Shown: positions 1 through 8,357, counted from the stretch's first letter. The stretch is DNA of 56,378 nucleotides from Fibrobacter sp. (GCA_016285835.1 JAEERM010000010.1:1-56378); one strand, 5' to 3'. A program made the numbers and translations. The notes: generated by a model from the letters alone, not told the origin.

Positions 1-1
1 T

Positions 2-1213
2 GGTAAGGGCGATACGTTCGTCGAATGCGCCGACCGCAAGCGTGCCCTTGCCCCAGCGAGAGCAACCCGTCATGGCGAGATGGTGCACATCGATACCTGC
101 ATCCGGAGTCTTTTCGAGAGCGTCGATAATGCGGCTCACGCCCCATGCCCATGCAATGATGGTGCCCTGGCCCTGGTTATAAAGCTGGAAGAACATGCCG
201 CCACCGCTTTCCGGGGCGACGTCATCCGGGTTGAAAGTAATCTGAGCGATGTCGAGACCGTTCGTTGCATTGCCAAGGCTTCCGCAACCGCCCATCATGC
301 CACCGCCAAAACCAATCATGGCCGGCTTCGGCTTGTCCTTCGTACCCGCGTTGCTGATTTTCACGGAGAACGAACCGGATTTGCCCTTGTCAGTCACCTT
401 GATGGTGAGCTTTCCACCGGAGTAAGAACCTTCGACCTTTTCCGGGTTACGCGGCTTTGTACCGAACATGAGCTTTTCGAACATGGCACCGATTTCTTCA
501 CGACGGCACTTCCATTCCGCCTTCGAGGAAATTCTCTTGCCGTCGAGGCCCATAAACGGGTCCGGGAGCTTGGCGTTGTTTACGCTAGAGGGGATATTGC
601 CGATCTGGCATTCGCTGCGGTGGTCTTCCACGAAGTCCGAACCAGCTTGCGTAGAGGGAGTCGAAGTGGACGAAGGTGCCTCCGACGAGGATACTGGATT
701 CGCGGCCGGACCCGAGGAAGAACTGCCATGATGATGGTGGCTGCGTTCGCTGGACGAAGAGCTACCTGTAGCGGGAGCGTTGCCCGAAGAGGCCGGACTG
801 GAAACGCCACCAGAAGAAGCCGGATCGCCCCCCGAAGATGCCGGAATATCCCCCGAAGATGCCGGATTGGCAAAATTAGAAACATCTGAGCTTGAAGAGC
901 CCGTTTCCGCAGGATTCTGGGTGCCGGACGACAAATCGCCACTGCCATCAGCCGACGATGAAGGACTGGAAGCCGTCTCAAAATTTGCTGCCATACTTAT
1001 AACAGCACGAATTGAATCAATATAGCCCGGATTAGCCGTTTTAAGTGAATCCATATTCACATCAGGCCCTAAAGCGGCCTTGACTGCATCCGCAACCTGT
1101 TGTTCTACAGGATCCTGTTGCGGTTGAGTAACCGTGGAACTGTCATCTTCGCCGCCACAAGCCCACAAGGCAAAAAAAGCCGTAGCCAGCGGCAACATAT
1201 ATCTTTTTCTCAT
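2..1213 (-). CDS. Glucuronoyl esterase (CE15), lipid-anchored, C-terminus cut by window edge
   Basis: CE15 enzymes hydrolyse the ester between lignin alcohols and 4-O-methyl-glucuronic acid on xylan. I translated this frame from the ATG at 1213; it stays open to the left edge (about 404 residues). A signal peptide ends in ALWAC (Cys19), a lipoprotein attachment site. Residues about 85-190 form a Ser/Pro/Ala/Gly-rich linker. The catalytic domain starts near residue 195 and includes a glycine-methionine stretch (GFGGGMMGGCG). GCSRWGK at 383-389 is the CE15 nucleophile motif, with Ser385 as nucleophile. The catalytic His and the rest of the domain lie beyond the window. It is divergent from the lipoprotein locus at 1516. 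The family assignment rests on the GCSRxGK motif and context, so it is strong but not complete. Confidence 0.85.
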   Translation of the reverse strand, partial: MRKRYMLPLATAFFALWACGGEDDSSTVTQPQQDPVEQQVADAVKAALGPDVNMDSLKTANPGYIDSIRAVISMAANFETASSPSSSADGSGDLSSGTQNPAETGSSSSDVSNFANPASSGDIPASSGGDPASSGGVSSPASSGNAPATGSSSSSERSHHHHGSSSSGPAANPVSSSEAPSSTSTPSTQAGSDFVEDHRSECQIGNIPSSVNNAKLPDPFMGLDGKRISSKAEWKCRREEIGAMFEKLMFGTKPRNPEKVEGSYSGGKLTIKVTDKGKSGSFSVKISNAGTKDKPKPAMIGFGGGMMGGCGSLGNATNGLDIAQITFNPDDVAPESGGGMFFQLYNQGQGTIIAWAWGVSRIIDALEKTPDAGIDVHHLAMTGCSRWGKGTLAVGAFDERIALT

Positions 1214-1515
1214 AACCAACCCCTTTTTAGGATTTTGAAGTGTTGACAATATTGCTAATAATATATTAACCGGATTTAAAGAAATAGGCTTGTTTATATT
1301 TTTTTCCATTGCATTTTGTCAAGCTAAAACACGAATTTTCCATTCTGAAGGACGAAACGGGCATGATTTTTCGTAGTCAATTTTAAGAAAATGATTTTTT
1401 GGAGGCAGTCTACATGCAAAAAAGCATGATTTTGGTCATCAAAATGATTTTTTTGTTTTTTTTAGGAAATAGAGAAGTTATATTGTATGTTAGAGAGAGA
1501 AAGTGAGTAATCGAC
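1214..1515. promoter_or_regulatory. Divergent AT-rich control region with repeated ATGATTTT boxes
   Basis: This 302-base gap separates the CE15 gene from the first lipoprotein gene and holds no credible ORF. ATGATTTT occurs four times on the plus strand, starting at 1363, 1391, 1426 and 1444. A perfect inverted repeat CATGC-A6-GCATG lies at 1413-1428. TATATT at 1479-1484, about 30 bases before the ATG at 1516, could be the -10 box of the lipoprotein operon; no good -35 box is visible. A purine-rich stretch before the ATG may serve as ribosome binding site. The regulatory role is inferred. Confidence 0.4.
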
Positions 1516-2355
1516 ATGTTCTACAGACACTGGAAAAAGGTCGCGTTAGCGTTGACTGCGTTTTTTTGGGTGGGCTGTGACGATTCTACCTCCGTTACTC
1601 CAGTTTCCATATCCGATAATTCCGATTCTGAGCAATCTAGTTCCAGCATCGAAAATTCAACTCCCAGTTCTAGTTCCAAAATAAATTCTAGTTCCGAAAC
1701 AGGTAATGCAGGCGAAGCGAGTCAAACTTCGAGTTCCAGTGCTGCATCTAGTGCTGCATCCAGCTCGTCAGAGCAAGTGCAATCTTCCGGCGGCGCCTTT
1801 GACGGCTGGCAAGCAGTCCCTCTTTATGGGGTTATAGGCCGCTTGAACGAATCATCGTCATCCACCGAACCGGCAAAAACGCCCTGCTATCCAGATGATG
1901 TTGCAATCGAAACAAATGATGCTACAAATGCAAATTCGTCGATTCGTCAAAACACGCTCCGTTGTGAAGATGGCGTAATCTGCGTCGAAACAACGCAAGA
2001 AAGCACTGCATCCCCCTCCTGTAGCACCACGGGCATTGAAGGGGAAGTTGCATGCCCCGCTTATGGAGTTATCTCCATAAGCGAAAAGACCTATCTCTGT
2101 GACGGAAAAGTCTATAACGAAGCCGAATTCCTGACCCGTTATTCCAAGGAAAAAAGAAAAATTTCATGCGAAATATTCGGAACAGAAGTTGAATGTGCCG
2201 ATGGTGACAAGTTCACCATAGATGTAGAAGACGGGAAGACGACCTACAAGAATCAGTCTGTCAATCTTACTGAAGAGGAATTCAACAACAAGTACGAAAT
2301 AACGGAACCTCTCCCCGCCCCTCTCTACGGCGTGTTCTTTAAAAAGGACTTGTAA
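1516..2355 (+). CDS. YG-motif lipoprotein 1, candidate radical SAM substrate
   Basis: This 279-residue protein opens the first lipoprotein operon. Its 20-residue signal peptide carries HWKK near the N-terminus and ends FFWVGC, so Cys21 would be lipidated and Trp sits at -3 of the lipobox. Residues about 35-95 are a serine-rich linker. Three YG motifs follow: PLYGVIG, PAYGVIS and PLYGVFF near the C-terminus. Between the first two is a Cys-rich module (CEDGVICVE, then TYLCDGKVYNEAEF) shared with the next two proteins. A segment NLTEEEFNNKY resembles the ends of other paralogs at this locus. The next gene starts 26 bases downstream. Its role as substrate of the nearby radical SAM enzymes is inferred from family knowledge; no enzymatic domain is visible. 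Confidence 0.8.
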   Translation: MFYRHWKKVALALTAFFWVGCDDSTSVTPVSISDNSDSEQSSSSIENSTPSSSSKINSSSETGNAGEASQTSSSSAASSAASSSSEQVQSSGGAFDGWQAVPLYGVIGRLNESSSSTEPAKTPCYPDDVAIETNDATNANSSIRQNTLRCEDGVICVETTQESTASPSCSTTGIEGEVACPAYGVISISEKTYLCDGKVYNEAEFLTRYSKEKRKISCEIFGTEVECADGDKFTIDVEDGKTTYKNQSVNLTEEEFNNKYEITEPLPAPLYGVFFKKDL

Positions 2356-2381
2356 CCAAAACAAACCGAAGGAACAAAAAA

Positions 2382-3341
2382 ATGCTTTACAAACACTGGA
2401 AAAAAATTGCCATCGCCCTAACAGGATTCTTCTGGGCAAGCTGCGACGAAACGGCATCCGGTCCCGTTACGGTGAATCCGGACACTCCGTCCAACACCAT
2501 CTCCGAGAATACCGAGGGGGGCTCGTCCAGTTCCAAGGCAAATAACGCCGCATCAAGCGAAACGGCCAAGAGTGCAGCATCCAGTGCCGAAGAAGCTAGC
2601 GCAACATCAAGCGCAGGGGATGCAGGAAAATCCTCCAGTTCCAAGGCAAAGAGTACCGCATCCAGTGCCGAAGCATCCAGCGCCGAAGACACCCCTAATC
2701 CCGGCACCGATACGACGAACACAACAAAAAGCAGTTCCAGTGTCAAAAAGCCACGCTCCAGCAGCAGCAATCCCCTGGACGAGCCAGTCGATTTGTATGG
2801 TTGCCCGTCGAATATTTGCGATCCGTTTATCGCCGACACAGCCACCATCTCCGACTCCATCGCCAACATTGCCGCCAAGTACGGCGTAGTACACCCCAAG
2901 AGTTCCAGTTCCTTCTCCCAGATTGCAGCAAAATACGGCGTAATACTCCCCGAAAGTTCCAGTTCCTTCTCCCAGATCGTTGCAAAATACGGAGTGCCGA
3001 ACAAACCGACATGCGAGCCTTCCAAGTCCGAAGATGGAACCGTCACCTACAAATGCAGCGATGGTGTGACCTGCGTAGAAGAAACGACTACAGGAACGCA
3101 AGCTCCTGCGTGCAACGGCAACGTTTGCCCCAAGTACGGAGTGGTCAAGATTTCCAAGAAAACGTACACCTGCGATAACGGCGAGACATACAACGAAGCC
3201 GAATTCCAGATGCTCTACGACACATTGCCCATGATCGAAACCATCGAAGTAAAGCCTGTTGTAGATTCAGTACAAATGCCGATCGCTTTGTACGGCCCGC
3301 CATGCGTATTTAATAATACCTGCGGCGACGAAGATAAATAA
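2382..3341 (+). CDS. YG-motif lipoprotein 2, six YG motifs
   Basis: This 319-residue paralog has a signal peptide ending FFWASC (Cys21) and a very long Ser/Ala/Lys linker (about residues 30-125). It has the most YG motifs at the locus: DLYGCPS, three copies of AKYGV separated by PxSSSSFSQ spacers, PKYGVVK and ALYGPPC. The three AKYGV units form a local tandem repeat. The Cys-rich module (CSDGVTCVEE, then YTCDNGETYNEAEFQ) matches lipoproteins 1 and 3. The start is preceded by a gaagga purine stretch. It is the second gene of a run with gaps of 19-53 bases, so co-transcription is likely. Repeat growth of the motif suggests a multi-site substrate, which is inference. Confidence 0.8.
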   Translation: MLYKHWKKIAIALTGFFWASCDETASGPVTVNPDTPSNTISENTEGGSSSSKANNAASSETAKSAASSAEEASATSSAGDAGKSSSSKAKSTASSAEASSAEDTPNPGTDTTNTTKSSSSVKKPRSSSSNPLDEPVDLYGCPSNICDPFIADTATISDSIANIAAKYGVVHPKSSSSFSQIAAKYGVILPESSSSFSQIVAKYGVPNKPTCEPSKSEDGTVTYKCSDGVTCVEETTTGTQAPACNGNVCPKYGVVKISKKTYTCDNGETYNEAEFQMLYDTLPMIETIEVKPVVDSVQMPIALYGPPCVFNNTCGDEDK

Positions 3342-3360
3342 GCTGAGATAGGAGGAGATA

Positions 3361-4047
3361 ATGCTTTACAAACACTGGAAAAAAATTGCGCTTGCATTGG
3401 CCGGATTCTTCTGGGCCAGTTGCGACGACACATCTTCTAGCCCGGTCTCGGTTGAAAACGAGACTCCCTCCAGTTCCGTAACCGAAGGTACCTCGTCCGG
3501 TTCCAACGCAAGCACCGGAACCGAGGCCACATCATCCGGCGAAGCCACAAGCACGGCAAGCAACTCCTCGAATCCGAACAGCGTAGCCGCCGAAAGCAGC
3601 ACAAGTGTGGAGAATCCGCGCAGCAGCAGCGCCATGGACGAGCCCGTCGATCTATACGGCTGCCCCTCGGACATCTGCGGCCCGTTTACCGTTGACACAA
3701 TGGTCGCCCTGTATGGCGTAATCGCGGCCAAATACGGTGTAGTGGCCCCCATAGAACCCGATTCCCTCGGCGAAATCATCGCCAAATACGGAGTGTCGAG
3801 TAAAACGGCCTGTAAAGCCACCCAAAACAACAACGGAAACACGGTATTCAAGTGCGATGACGGCGTAACCTGTGAAGAAGAAACAAAGGATTCCACGATA
3901 TCCTCATCTTGCGAGGGAGATATCTGTCCCGATTACGGAGTGGTTGTCGTTTCCGAAAAGCAATACAAGTGCGACAACGGCAAAGTCTACAACGAAGCCG
4001 AATTCCAGATGTACTACGACGCTCCCGTGAATAAGCAGGACAACTAA
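3361..4047 (+). CDS. YG-motif lipoprotein 3, five YG motifs
   Basis: This 228-residue protein is a close, shorter relative of lipoprotein 2. The signal peptide ends FFWASC (Cys21), followed by a Ser/Thr/Ala/Asn-rich linker to about residue 90. YG motifs are DLYGCPS, ALYGVIA, AKYGVVA, AKYGVSS and PDYGVVV. The Cys module (CDDGVTCEEE, YKCDNGKVYNEAEFQ) matches its neighbours and the protein stops soon after it. A strong Shine-Dalgarno sequence (aggagg type, taggaggag) lies just before the ATG. The 19-base gap from the previous gene and the shared domain order point to origin by tandem duplication. No catalytic motif is seen. Confidence 0.8.
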   Translation: MLYKHWKKIALALAGFFWASCDDTSSSPVSVENETPSSSVTEGTSSGSNASTGTEATSSGEATSTASNSSNPNSVAAESSTSVENPRSSSAMDEPVDLYGCPSDICGPFTVDTMVALYGVIAAKYGVVAPIEPDSLGEIIAKYGVSSKTACKATQNNNGNTVFKCDDGVTCEEETKDSTISSSCEGDICPDYGVVVVSEKQYKCDNGKVYNEAEFQMYYDAPVNKQDN

Positions 4048-4100
4048 GAACAAATAAAGATTATCAATCGAGTAGATTTGAGGATAGGAGGAAATAAGCC

Positions 4101-4835
4101 ATGTTCTACAAACACTTTGAAAAATTCGCCGTCGCGCTGACTGCATTCTTTTGGAGCAGTTGCGGAGACACAATATCCGTCACGGGTGGCGACAACAATT
4201 CGAATCCGGAATACAGTTCGTCCAGCAGCGAATTTCGCATGAGTGTGCCGGCGTACGGAGTTCCCTCCACCAGTTCCAGCATCAGGCCCGAAAGCAGTTC
4301 TTCTGCCGAAAGTTCCAGCAGCGAAATCCGCATGAGTGTGCCGGCGTACGGAGTTCCCTCCACCAGTTCCAGCAGCGAAATCCGCATGAGTGTGCCGGCG
4401 TACGGAGTTCCCTCCACCAGTTCCAGCAGCGAAATCCGCATGAGTGTGCCGGCGTACGGAGTTCCCTCCACCAGTTCCAGCAGCGAACTCCGCATGAGTT
4501 CCACGTTGTACGGAATCACATACAACTGTTTCAACACCACCGAAAATAATGCGGAAGGGGTTGAATTCGAGATTATCGAATGCGGGCCAAAGTCGGGCGA
4601 TGGCATCATCGAGTCATCCAAGAAAAAATACCTAAGGAATCCCTATGATGCAACCAAGGACACGCCCCTTCCGGACAGCGTCCAGGTCTTTGCGCCCACG
4701 GCCGGTACAACCAGAGCAGCGAACTGCACAAGCGAATCGGACATTTGCATCGAACGGAATCCCAACATTCCAGCCGAGCAAGATTCGCTTGCCGGCTGCC
4801 ACCCCATCATTGACTGCCCTGAAAAGCCGAATTAG
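4101..4835 (+). CDS. YG-motif lipoprotein 4 with tandem YGVP repeats
   Basis: This 244-residue protein has a signal peptide ending FFWSSC (Cys21). Residues 44-132 are almost entirely repeats: four copies of RMSVPAYGVPSTSSS, three of them in perfect 18-residue units, then a diverged SSTLYGITY. After the repeats comes a different Cys-rich module, CFNTTENNAEGVEFEIIEC, followed by KKYLRNPYD and a tail with NCTSESDICIERN and HPIIDCPEKP. That tail type is shared with the lipoproteins at 4862, 7063 and 9473. A strong aggagg ribosome binding site precedes the start. The repeat array looks like an expandable multi-site target for modification; that role is inferred. Confidence 0.8.
   Translation: MFYKHFEKFAVALTAFFWSSCGDTISVTGGDNNSNPEYSSSSSEFRMSVPAYGVPSTSSSIRPESSSSAESSSSEIRMSVPAYGVPSTSSSSEIRMSVPAYGVPSTSSSSEIRMSVPAYGVPSTSSSSELRMSSTLYGITYNCFNTTENNAEGVEFEIIECGPKSGDGIIESSKKKYLRNPYDATKDTPLPDSVQVFAPTAGTTRAANCTSESDICIERNPNIPAEQDSLAGCHPIIDCPEKPN
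4230..4502 (+). repeat. 54-bp coding tandem repeat encoding PAYGVP units
   Basis: Three consecutive, essentially identical 54-base units occupy 4323-4376, 4377-4430 and 4431-4484, followed by the start of a fourth that diverges after about 15 bases. One more copy, starting at 4230, is separated from them by a serine-rich insert. Each unit is 18 codons and holds one Tyr-Gly-Val-Pro motif and a serine block. Near identity at the DNA level, including third positions, implies recent expansion and likely copy-number variation between strains. Confidence 0.9.
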
Positions 4836-4861
4836 CCACCACGCATAATTGAAGAAGTTCT

Positions 4862-5383
4862 ATGTTATACAAGCACTGGAAAAAAATCGCTCTTACGCTA
4901 GCCGCAATGTTCTGGACAAGTTGCGACGACACCTCGACAAGCAGCGGGGCAAATGGTGAGCAATCCAGTTCCAGCAGCATTGTACAGTCCAGCTCCGAAA
5001 GGATTAGTTCAAGTTCCAGCGATATCGACGAATCCAGTTCCAGTTTCGAACTTCCCGTACCGGCATATGGAGGATTTCCTGTATATTGCTACAACGACAC
5101 TGCCGTAAACGATTCGGGCAAGGTATTCGACATCGTTGTATGCGATAACGGGGAAAAATACCTGAGATTCCAAAGCCTATACATGGACATTCCCGAAAAA
5201 CAAAAAGAATTGCCAAAAGGCGTTAATCCCGTTCCTCCTGCACCAGATTCCATTTACGCCCGAAACTGCACTAGAGAACCGGATATTTGCATCGACGCAT
5301 TTACCATAGACGAAAACGGGAATGAACAGCCCGTCGGTGGATGCTACCCATCCATCAATTGTCCTGAAAAACCACAAAATTAG
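4862..5383 (+). CDS. YG-motif lipoprotein 5, single YG motif
   Basis: This 173-residue protein has HWKK near the start and a lipobox ending MFWTSC (Cys21). A Ser-rich linker (to about residue 58) leads to one motif, PAYGGFP. The remainder is the second Cys module type: CYNDTAVNDSGKVFDIVVC, NGEKYLRF, then NCTREPDICID and a tail ending NCPEKPQN. It is 26 bases after lipoprotein 4 and shares its C-terminal half with that protein, so the pair differ mainly in the repeat region. The start has only a weak purine-rich leader (gaagaag). Its function is unknown beyond the inferred link to the radical SAM enzyme. Confidence 0.78.
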   Translation: MLYKHWKKIALTLAAMFWTSCDDTSTSSGANGEQSSSSSIVQSSSERISSSSSDIDESSSSFELPVPAYGGFPVYCYNDTAVNDSGKVFDIVVCDNGEKYLRFQSLYMDIPEKQKELPKGVNPVPPAPDSIYARNCTREPDICIDAFTIDENGNEQPVGGCYPSINCPEKPQN

Positions 5384-5415
5384 CAACCCTAACCCCTAAC
5401 CACCCGTTTACCAAC

Positions 5416-5781
5416 ATGCTACGAAATCACTGGAAAAAAATACTCCTAAGCCTATGCGCCCTGTTCTGGGGTGGATGTAGCGACGATTCTTCATCTAGCG
5501 AAGAAAAGACGGCATGTTCGCTTGAGGAAATGTGCCCTGAATATGGCATTTTATACAATTGCGAAAACGAAGAAGACAAGATTGCCGGAAACTACGAGAA
5601 CTGCACCATGTCGTATCCGTCTTGCTCAAACAGATACTCCTGTGAAGACGGCATTTATTGCTGGGAATCCAATAAAGATAACATAACATCTTATGATTGC
5701 TACAATACGCAGGATAGCAGTTTCGAACTTACCCAAGACGAATTCGAAACTAAATACTATACTAAGGAACAAAGCTACTAG
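5416..5781 (+). CDS. YG-motif lipoprotein 6, minimal form
   Basis: At 121 residues this is the smallest family member. The signal peptide has HWKK and a lipobox ending LFWGGC (Cys21). The serine linker is reduced to a few residues. One motif, CPEYGILYNC, is followed by many Cys residues (SYPSCSNRYSC, DGIYCWES) and a tail FELTQDEFETKY like that of lipoprotein 1. The leader before the ATG is A/C-rich (aaccctaacccctaaccacc type) with no Shine-Dalgarno sequence, unlike lipoproteins 3 and 4. It directly precedes the radical SAM gene, with a 45-base gap. Confidence 0.75.
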   Translation: MLRNHWKKILLSLCALFWGGCSDDSSSSEEKTACSLEEMCPEYGILYNCENEEDKIAGNYENCTMSYPSCSNRYSCEDGIYCWESNKDNITSYDCYNTQDSSFELTQDEFETKYYTKEQSY

Positions 5782-5826
5782 AATTCCCAACCACCAACTC
5801 CTGTTTACCAACCACTGTTTACCACC

Positions 5827-6903
5827 ATGAAACTTTCACTCAAAAAACGACTCGCCCTCGAAGCTTACCGCCTTTATCGTCATAACGAAATCAAGGCTCA
5901 CCCCCTCACCTACTTTTTCTGGGAATGCACGTTGCGCTGCAACCTGCACTGCCTGCATTGCGGTAGCGACTGCGTCAAGGACGCCATCCCCGACATGCCT
6001 CGTGAAGACTTCATGAACGTGCTGGACAAGCTCGCCCCGCACATCGACCCCAAGCACTTCATCGTGGTGATTACCGGTGGCGAACCCCTCATGCGCCCCG
6101 ACCTCGAGGAATGCGGTCAAGAAATCAAGAAGCGCGGTTACCCCTGGGGCATGGTGACTAACGGACTTGCCATGACGCCCGAACGTTTCGTGAAGCTTTT
6201 GAATGCGGGGCTCCGCTCGCTCACCATCAGCCTCGACGGTCTGCAAGAGAGCCACAACCATTTCCGTGGCGACCCGCATAGCTTTGAGCGAGCGCTGCGC
6301 GCCATCGACATGGCGGCGCACACGCCGGGGCTTACTTACGACGTGATGACCTGCGTGAACCGCCAGAACCTCAAGGAACTCCCGAAGATTCTCGACATGC
6401 TTTTAAAAATCGGTGTGAAGCGCTGGCGTATCGCGACAGTGTTCCCGAAGGGCCGTGCCAAGGACAATCCGCTGTTCCAGATGACAAACCAGGAATTCCG
6501 CCAGGTATTCGACTTCATCCGCGAAGTCAAGAAGTTGAACGTCATCAGCGTGAACTACGGTTGCGAAGGCTTCCTCGGCAGCTACGAGAAGGACGCGCGC
6601 AACTACCCGTTCTTCTGCCGTGCCGGCGTGAACGTTTCTTCCGTACTTTGCGATGGCAGCATTTCGGCATGCCCGAGCTTGCGCGGCGACTACATCCAAG
6701 GCAATATCTACAAGGACGACCTCTGGGATGTGTGGCAGAAACGTTACCAAGTGATGCGTGACCGCCGCTGGGCCAAAATTGGCGACTGCAAGAAGTGCAA
6801 GTACTGGCGTTACTGCGAAGGCTCGAGCCTGCACCTGCGCGACGAGAAGACAAAGGAACTGGCCTACTGCCACGTTCAACGTCTCGAAGATGCGGGAGCA
6901 TAA
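5827..6903 (+). CDS. Radical SAM/SPASM enzyme 1 of the lipoprotein-modification locus
   Basis: This 358-residue enzyme should cleave S-adenosylmethionine at a [4Fe-4S] cluster to start radical chemistry, probably on the neighbouring lipoproteins. The cluster motif CNLHCLHC (Cys38, Cys42, Cys45; CX3CX2C) is followed by TGGEP at 83-87. The C-terminal SPASM region has Cys264, Cys275, Cys282, Cys321, Cys324, Cys330 and Cys348. The usual CX2CX5CX3C becomes CX2CX5C with Ser at the last place, and Cys275 is extra. From memory, the N-terminus (LALEAYRLYRHNEIKAH) and WECTLRCNLHCLHCGSDC match the Bacteroidetes rSAM/lipoprotein family (TIGR04133-like). It ends the first operon and has an A/C-rich leader with no ribosome binding site. 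The reaction is unknown. Confidence 0.9.
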   Translation: MKLSLKKRLALEAYRLYRHNEIKAHPLTYFFWECTLRCNLHCLHCGSDCVKDAIPDMPREDFMNVLDKLAPHIDPKHFIVVITGGEPLMRPDLEECGQEIKKRGYPWGMVTNGLAMTPERFVKLLNAGLRSLTISLDGLQESHNHFRGDPHSFERALRAIDMAAHTPGLTYDVMTCVNRQNLKELPKILDMLLKIGVKRWRIATVFPKGRAKDNPLFQMTNQEFRQVFDFIREVKKLNVISVNYGCEGFLGSYEKDARNYPFFCRAGVNVSSVLCDGSISACPSLRGDYIQGNIYKDDLWDVWQKRYQVMRDRRWAKIGDCKKCKYWRYCEGSSLHLRDEKTKELAYCHVQRLEDAGA

Positions 6904-6930
6904 TAGCAGTGAGCGATGAGCTATGAGAAA

Positions 6931-6962
6931 AGAAACGGGGTTCGGGTTCGGGCCCCGTTTCT
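6931..6962 (+). terminator. Hairpin after radical SAM gene 1
   Basis: The sequence agaaacgggg (6931-6940) pairs with ccccgtttct (6953-6962) around a 12-base loop. It lies 28 bases after the stop codon of the radical SAM gene. The following bases are only modestly T-rich (tgttc), so this may be a weak terminator. It separates the first lipoprotein operon from the promoter at about 7011. Confidence 0.6.
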
Positions 6963-7010
6963 TGTTCAAAAAACATGCCCTCAATCACGGAAAAATACGG
7001 AATTTGTAAT

Positions 7011-7042
7011 TGCCTCTAAAACTCGGGAAAAAAAGGTATATT
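7011..7042 (+). promoter_or_regulatory. Candidate promoter of lipoprotein 7, element shared with 8358
   Basis: TGCCTCTAAAAC at 7011-7022 is followed by a GGGAAAA stretch and TATATT at 7037-7042, a plausible -10 box. The same block, TGCCTCTAAAAC plus GGGAAAA, recurs at 8358 before another lipoprotein gene, with TATAAT at nearly the same distance. The position suggests a -35-region element or activator site common to both transcripts. Confidence 0.5.
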
Positions 7043-7062
7043 GCTGAAAAAAGGGATGTTTT

Positions 7063-8313
7063 ATGAATATTCGCAAGCATTTAAGAAATTTATTCCTTGT
7101 TTCGACAGCACTGTTTTGGGCCAATTGCAGTAGCGACAGCGATGTCAGTTCCCCAGCAACAACTGCAGAAGGGCAATCGAGCAGCCAAGACAGCATAGAG
7201 AGTTCTTCCTCTGTGGAAAGTAGCTCAGAGACAAGCGCCGAACAAAGTTCTTCTTCGGAAAAGCAACGTAAATACACGTTAATCAATAAATCTGAATTTA
7301 TACCTGACTCTTGCGAACCGAATCAATACGGAATAACCCCAGGAGATGAATATTACATAGAATATTTCGCGAATAGTATTGGGCAATCAAGAATTGAAGA
7401 GATTCTCTCGGACAGTTCTGCTTTTGCCGATTCTGCCGCTCAAGAAACCAAGGTATGCCTAAAAAGCGTATTAGACACAATATCACATTTTGCACTTTTG
7501 TATGGAACATCCCCGTATGCTGTACTAGATGTCAAATGCAGCGACGGATCCACTTATTTCTCGCAGCTTGTCAAAAATTACGCAAAGCAACAAAAGATTA
7601 CCGAGGAAGAAGCATTCCAGGTATCCGAACAATACGATAGGGACGTCAAAGATAGACTACAAAAAATAAAGCAGCAAATCGACAGTTGCCTTCAAACAGA
7701 AACAGAACCTTTTGAATATCATTGCACTAGCAATATAGCCAACGATTCCAAAGAGGAATGTGCTATCGAAAAGAAGCCCTCCAAAAAAGTACTATTGGGA
7801 ATTTTCTCATGCCACGGCAATATTGCCAAAAACAATTCTGGAAAAGACGTCGAAATGATTGAATGTGACAATGGAGAAAAATGGGAAATGCCACTAAATC
7901 ATTCAATCAGTTCTAGCAGCCAGGGCAGCACAGAAAGTTCTTCTTCGGAAGAACAACGCAAGTGCAAGCCAATCAATTCAGATGATGGTTCTGAAATTTT
8001 ATCGGATTCCTGCGAGAGCGTCCTGTGCTACAACGATACCGCCAAGAACGAAGCGGGAACTTCGTTCGACATCATCGAATGCGACGATGGCAAAAAATAC
8101 CTGCGCGAGCCCATCGTGGGCGTATCGGAAAATCGCCTCCCCTTGCCCGAAGGGGTCGAGCGTACGGCGCCACAGCCAACATCATCTTACGCAGCCAACT
8201 GCACACCGTCTTCGGTCTGCATCGACAAGGTTGTCCTGGACGAGTTCGGGAACCCGCGAAACGAAGGCGGATGCGTCCCCACCACGGAATGCCCGTCTAA
8301 GCCGGAACAATAG
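7063..8313 (+). CDS. YG-motif lipoprotein 7, largest member with two kinds of module
   Basis: This 416-residue protein begins MNIRKHLRN and has a lipobox ending LFWANC (Cys22). A Ser/Glu-rich linker runs to about residue 68. YG motifs are NQYGITP and LLYGTSPYAV. The middle carries CSDGSTYFS and a charged helical stretch ending KQQIDSC. A first copy of the FDIIEC-type module (CHGNIAKNNSGKDVEMIEC, then DNGEKWE) is followed by a second serine linker and a full copy (CYNDTAKNEAGTSFDIIEC, DDGKKYLRE), with the NCTPSSVCID and TECPSKPEQ tail seen in lipoproteins 4 and 5. It looks like a fusion of two paralogous units. It stands alone between the two operons, with its own candidate promoter. Confidence 0.78.
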   Translation: MNIRKHLRNLFLVSTALFWANCSSDSDVSSPATTAEGQSSSQDSIESSSSVESSSETSAEQSSSSEKQRKYTLINKSEFIPDSCEPNQYGITPGDEYYIEYFANSIGQSRIEEILSDSSAFADSAAQETKVCLKSVLDTISHFALLYGTSPYAVLDVKCSDGSTYFSQLVKNYAKQQKITEEEAFQVSEQYDRDVKDRLQKIKQQIDSCLQTETEPFEYHCTSNIANDSKEECAIEKKPSKKVLLGIFSCHGNIAKNNSGKDVEMIECDNGEKWEMPLNHSISSSSQGSTESSSSEEQRKCKPINSDDGSEILSDSCESVLCYNDTAKNEAGTSFDIIECDDGKKYLREPIVGVSENRLPLPEGVERTAPQPTSSYAANCTPSSVCIDKVVLDEFGNPRNEGGCVPTTECPSKPEQ

Positions 8314-8357
8314 CACGTATCATATGAAACATCGCGACTGACAAAACCAACGCCATG

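Noticed and set aside
1243..1271. TTGACA with downstream TATATT as a strong promoter
   Set aside because: Spacing is about 13 bases, too short, and it lies over 240 bases from the next plus-strand gene.
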